Part shown: piece after piece, positions 5,908-6,481 of the stretch | How positions within the stretch are numbered: position 1 is the stretch's first letter | Layout of the letters: every line of letters starts with the position of its first letter | Source of the DNA: Burkholderiales bacterium | Lineage (GTDB): Bacteria; Pseudomonadota; Gammaproteobacteria; Burkholderiales; Burkholderiaceae | DNA length: 6,481 nucleotides | Assembly (NCBI GenBank): GCA_947371645.1 | Contig: CANBQJ010000216.1 | Span: 1 to 6,481, forward strand | Direction: 5' to 3' | Notes under the pieces: model-generated | Seen by the model: the letters and a program-made list of their open reading frames with translations, nothing else | Databases searched by the model: none | What the model was told of the DNA's origin: nothing | Translations under genes and position numbers: made by a program

Positions 5908-6237
5908 TCATTGGTCGGGAAGCGCTTTTGAACTTGCTCTTGCCTGTGGGAAGAATTTCCTGTCAATAAAATTGCCCACCCTCGGAAATATCATAATTAG
6001 AGACACGAGAAAAGCGGCGAGGAACCCACCACACCCGCCTACCAAGACCCCAGCGCCTTGAACGGCCATTGACATATCTGTCTGGGCATCTGGAGTCTGA
6101 TCGAACCCTTGCGTGGCCAGATATGCACCAAGAATCCCAAATGGCAGTGCCACCAGCGCGGCAAGAAGTACAGAGGCTGAAAGAGACAGCAGGTTCACAA
6201 GAATAAAATTGACCGCCACTTGTGCAAGCTTAGCCAT
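5908..6237 (-). CDS. Small integral membrane protein, cassette-like hypothetical
   Basis: This 109-residue protein starts MAKLAQVAVNFILVNLL. It has one long or two packed hydrophobic segments at about residues 9-45 (VNLLSLSASVLLAALVALPFG onward). A polar loop (QGFDQTPDAQTDMS) follows, then a Gly-rich hydrophobic segment at about 58-85 (GAGVLVGGCGGFLAAF to MIFP), and a basic tail. It is a likely two- or three-helix inner-membrane protein of unknown role. Base composition is clearly lower in GC than the genes to the left, as expected for acquired DNA. There is no ribosome binding site. The ATG follows only a few bases after an attC-like core site (GTTACGC on the minus strand), an arrangement common for gene cassettes. 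I do not recognise the family. Confidence 0.65.
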   Translation of the reverse strand: MAKLAQVAVNFILVNLLSLSASVLLAALVALPFGILGAYLATQGFDQTPDAQTDMSMAVQGAGVLVGGCGGFLAAFLVSLIMIFPRVGNFIDRKFFPQARASSKALPDQ

Positions 6238-6242
6238 TTGGA

Positions 6243-6273
6243 GCGTAACGCATGGTTGTGGTGCCAGTTAGAT
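6243..6273 (-). other. Short attC-like hairpin upstream of the membrane-protein gene
   Basis: On the minus strand this reads ATCTAAC, a 17-base middle, then GTTACGC. The first heptamer fits the attC consensus RYYYAAC exactly. The last fits GTTRRRY except for one base. TAAC pairs with GTTA, and GCA with TGC after an unpaired TG, so a bulged hairpin forms as in attC folded strands. At about 31 bases it is much shorter than usual attC sites. On the plus strand the same span ends with GTTAGAT, a perfect GTTRRRY. It may be a degenerate or partial attC. Confidence 0.35.
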
Positions 6274-6295
6274 GAGTGCCTAACGAGTGCCTAAC
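6274..6295. repeat. Perfect 11-bp tandem duplication carrying attC-type core sites
   Basis: GAGTGCCTAAC occurs twice with no gap (6274-6284 and 6285-6295). Each copy contains GCCTAAC on the plus strand, which is GTTAGGC on the minus strand. This heptamer is one of the commonest integron core sites. The duplication lies next to the left end of the IS, so it may come from cassette recombination, from IS insertion, or from slippage. Confidence 0.7.
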
Positions 6296-6305
6296 GAATT
6301 AAAGG

Positions 6306-6412
6306 GACTTCCCCGTCCCGAACTAGCCGCGGTGTATTGCGGCAAACGGTCTTGAAGGACCAAGATGGGAAGTGCAACGTTTCCATCAACTGTTCATTCG
6401 GAAGGGGAAGTC
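6306..6412 (+). promoter_or_regulatory. Inverted repeat able to mask the transposase ribosome binding site
   Basis: GACTTCCCC (6306-6314) is the exact complement of GGGGAAGTC (6404-6412). The latter includes the ribosome binding site directly before the transposase ATG at 6413. Transcripts entering from outside the element would carry both arms and could fold shut. A transcript started inside would lack the left arm. The pairing is seen; the control role is inferred. Confidence 0.45.
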
Positions 6413-6481
6413 ATGACCATTATTGCCATTGGGATCGATCTGGCCAAGAACGTTTTTGCGGTGCATGGTGTCGATGAGACG
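6413..6481 (+). CDS. IS110-family transposase, N-terminal fragment (3' end outside window)
   Basis: The 23 visible residues start MTIIAIGIDLAKNVFAVHG. This is the standard beginning of IS110-family DEDD transposases, especially the IS1111 branch, and includes the first catalytic Asp in GIDLAKN. The start has a GAAGGGG ribosome binding site just upstream. The rest of the RuvC-like domain and the C-terminal serine-containing domain are beyond the window, so integrity cannot be judged. Its position next to attC-like sites fits the IS1111-attC group, which inserts into integron cassette sites. Confidence 0.88.
   Translation, partial: MTIIAIGIDLAKNVFAVHGVDET

Larger units (their letters stand above)
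6296..6481 (+). mobile_element. IS110-family (IS1111-like) insertion sequence, left end
   Basis: The transposase N-terminus is preceded by a non-coding leader of about 115 bases that belongs to the element. The exact left boundary is not visible. I place it just after the second GCCTAAC repeat, near the AATTAAAGGGACTTCCCC stretch. Hairpins are possible at 6304-6319 (GGGAC/GTCCC), 6326-6343 (GCCGC/GCGGC) and 6348-6361 (GGTC/GACC). IS110-family elements transpose without classical terminal repeats and use a DEDD transposase guided by an element-encoded RNA. The right end is outside the window. Confidence 0.75.

Noticed and set aside
5821..6061. C-terminal tail of the oxidoreductase reading frame
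   Set aside because: It is in frame by chance, antisense to the membrane-protein gene, and unlike the flavodoxin-fold family.
1..6481. CRISPR arrays, tRNA or rRNA genes
   Set aside because: I saw no spaced direct repeats of CRISPR type, no tRNA-like cloverleaf with T-loop sequence, and no rRNA signature.

Overview
The window is GC-rich DNA with TypA, Sec-signal and small-operon features typical of a betaproteobacterium, most likely Burkholderiales (Comamonadaceae-like). That placement is inferred from codon and GC character and general protein resemblance, not from a search.

Layout. Positions 1-378 hold the C-terminus of the ribosome-associated GTPase TypA/BipA, closed by a strong intrinsic terminator (408-434). 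A leftward unit follows: a compact protein with a possible transglutaminase-like Cys-His-Asp triad (1261-854), a 27-codon mini-ORF with a perfect Shine-Dalgarno sequence (832-749), and a small membrane-anchored Cys-rich protein (752-426). The mini-ORF stop overlaps the start of the last gene as ATGA, which suggests translational coupling. Divergently, 1480-1938 (unrecognised cytosolic protein) and 1957-2487 (unusual J-domain protein) form a tight two-gene operon.

Positions 2488-3187 are a roughly 700-base gap. It contains a possible decayed reading frame on the minus strand (about 2650-2921), a perfect 10-bp terminator hairpin (2926-2951), and a 19-bp palindrome that looks like an operator (3088-3106). 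Next is a 768-residue exported protein (3188-5494) with two tandem right-handed beta-helix modules of the pectate-lyase-3 / GH28-related / GH55-like type. This is presumably a secreted polysaccharide-degrading or -binding enzyme whose substrate cannot be read from the sequence.

The right end is accessory DNA. An NAD(P)H:quinone oxidoreductase-type gene (5585 on) loses homology at about 5815-5822. It is replaced by AT-richer DNA carrying a small membrane-protein gene on the minus strand (6237-5908). Between that gene's start and an IS110-family (IS1111-like) transposase (6413-end) lies a cluster of sequences matching integron attC core-site consensuses (GTTRRRY / RYYYAAC), including an 11-bp perfect tandem duplication. 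IS1111-type elements that target attC sites are known, so the best reading is a gene cassette or cassette-array remnant interrupted by an attC-targeting IS. The left edge of the supposed cassette shows no convincing attC, so this remains a hypothesis. The transposase leader can fold so that its ribosome binding site is covered.
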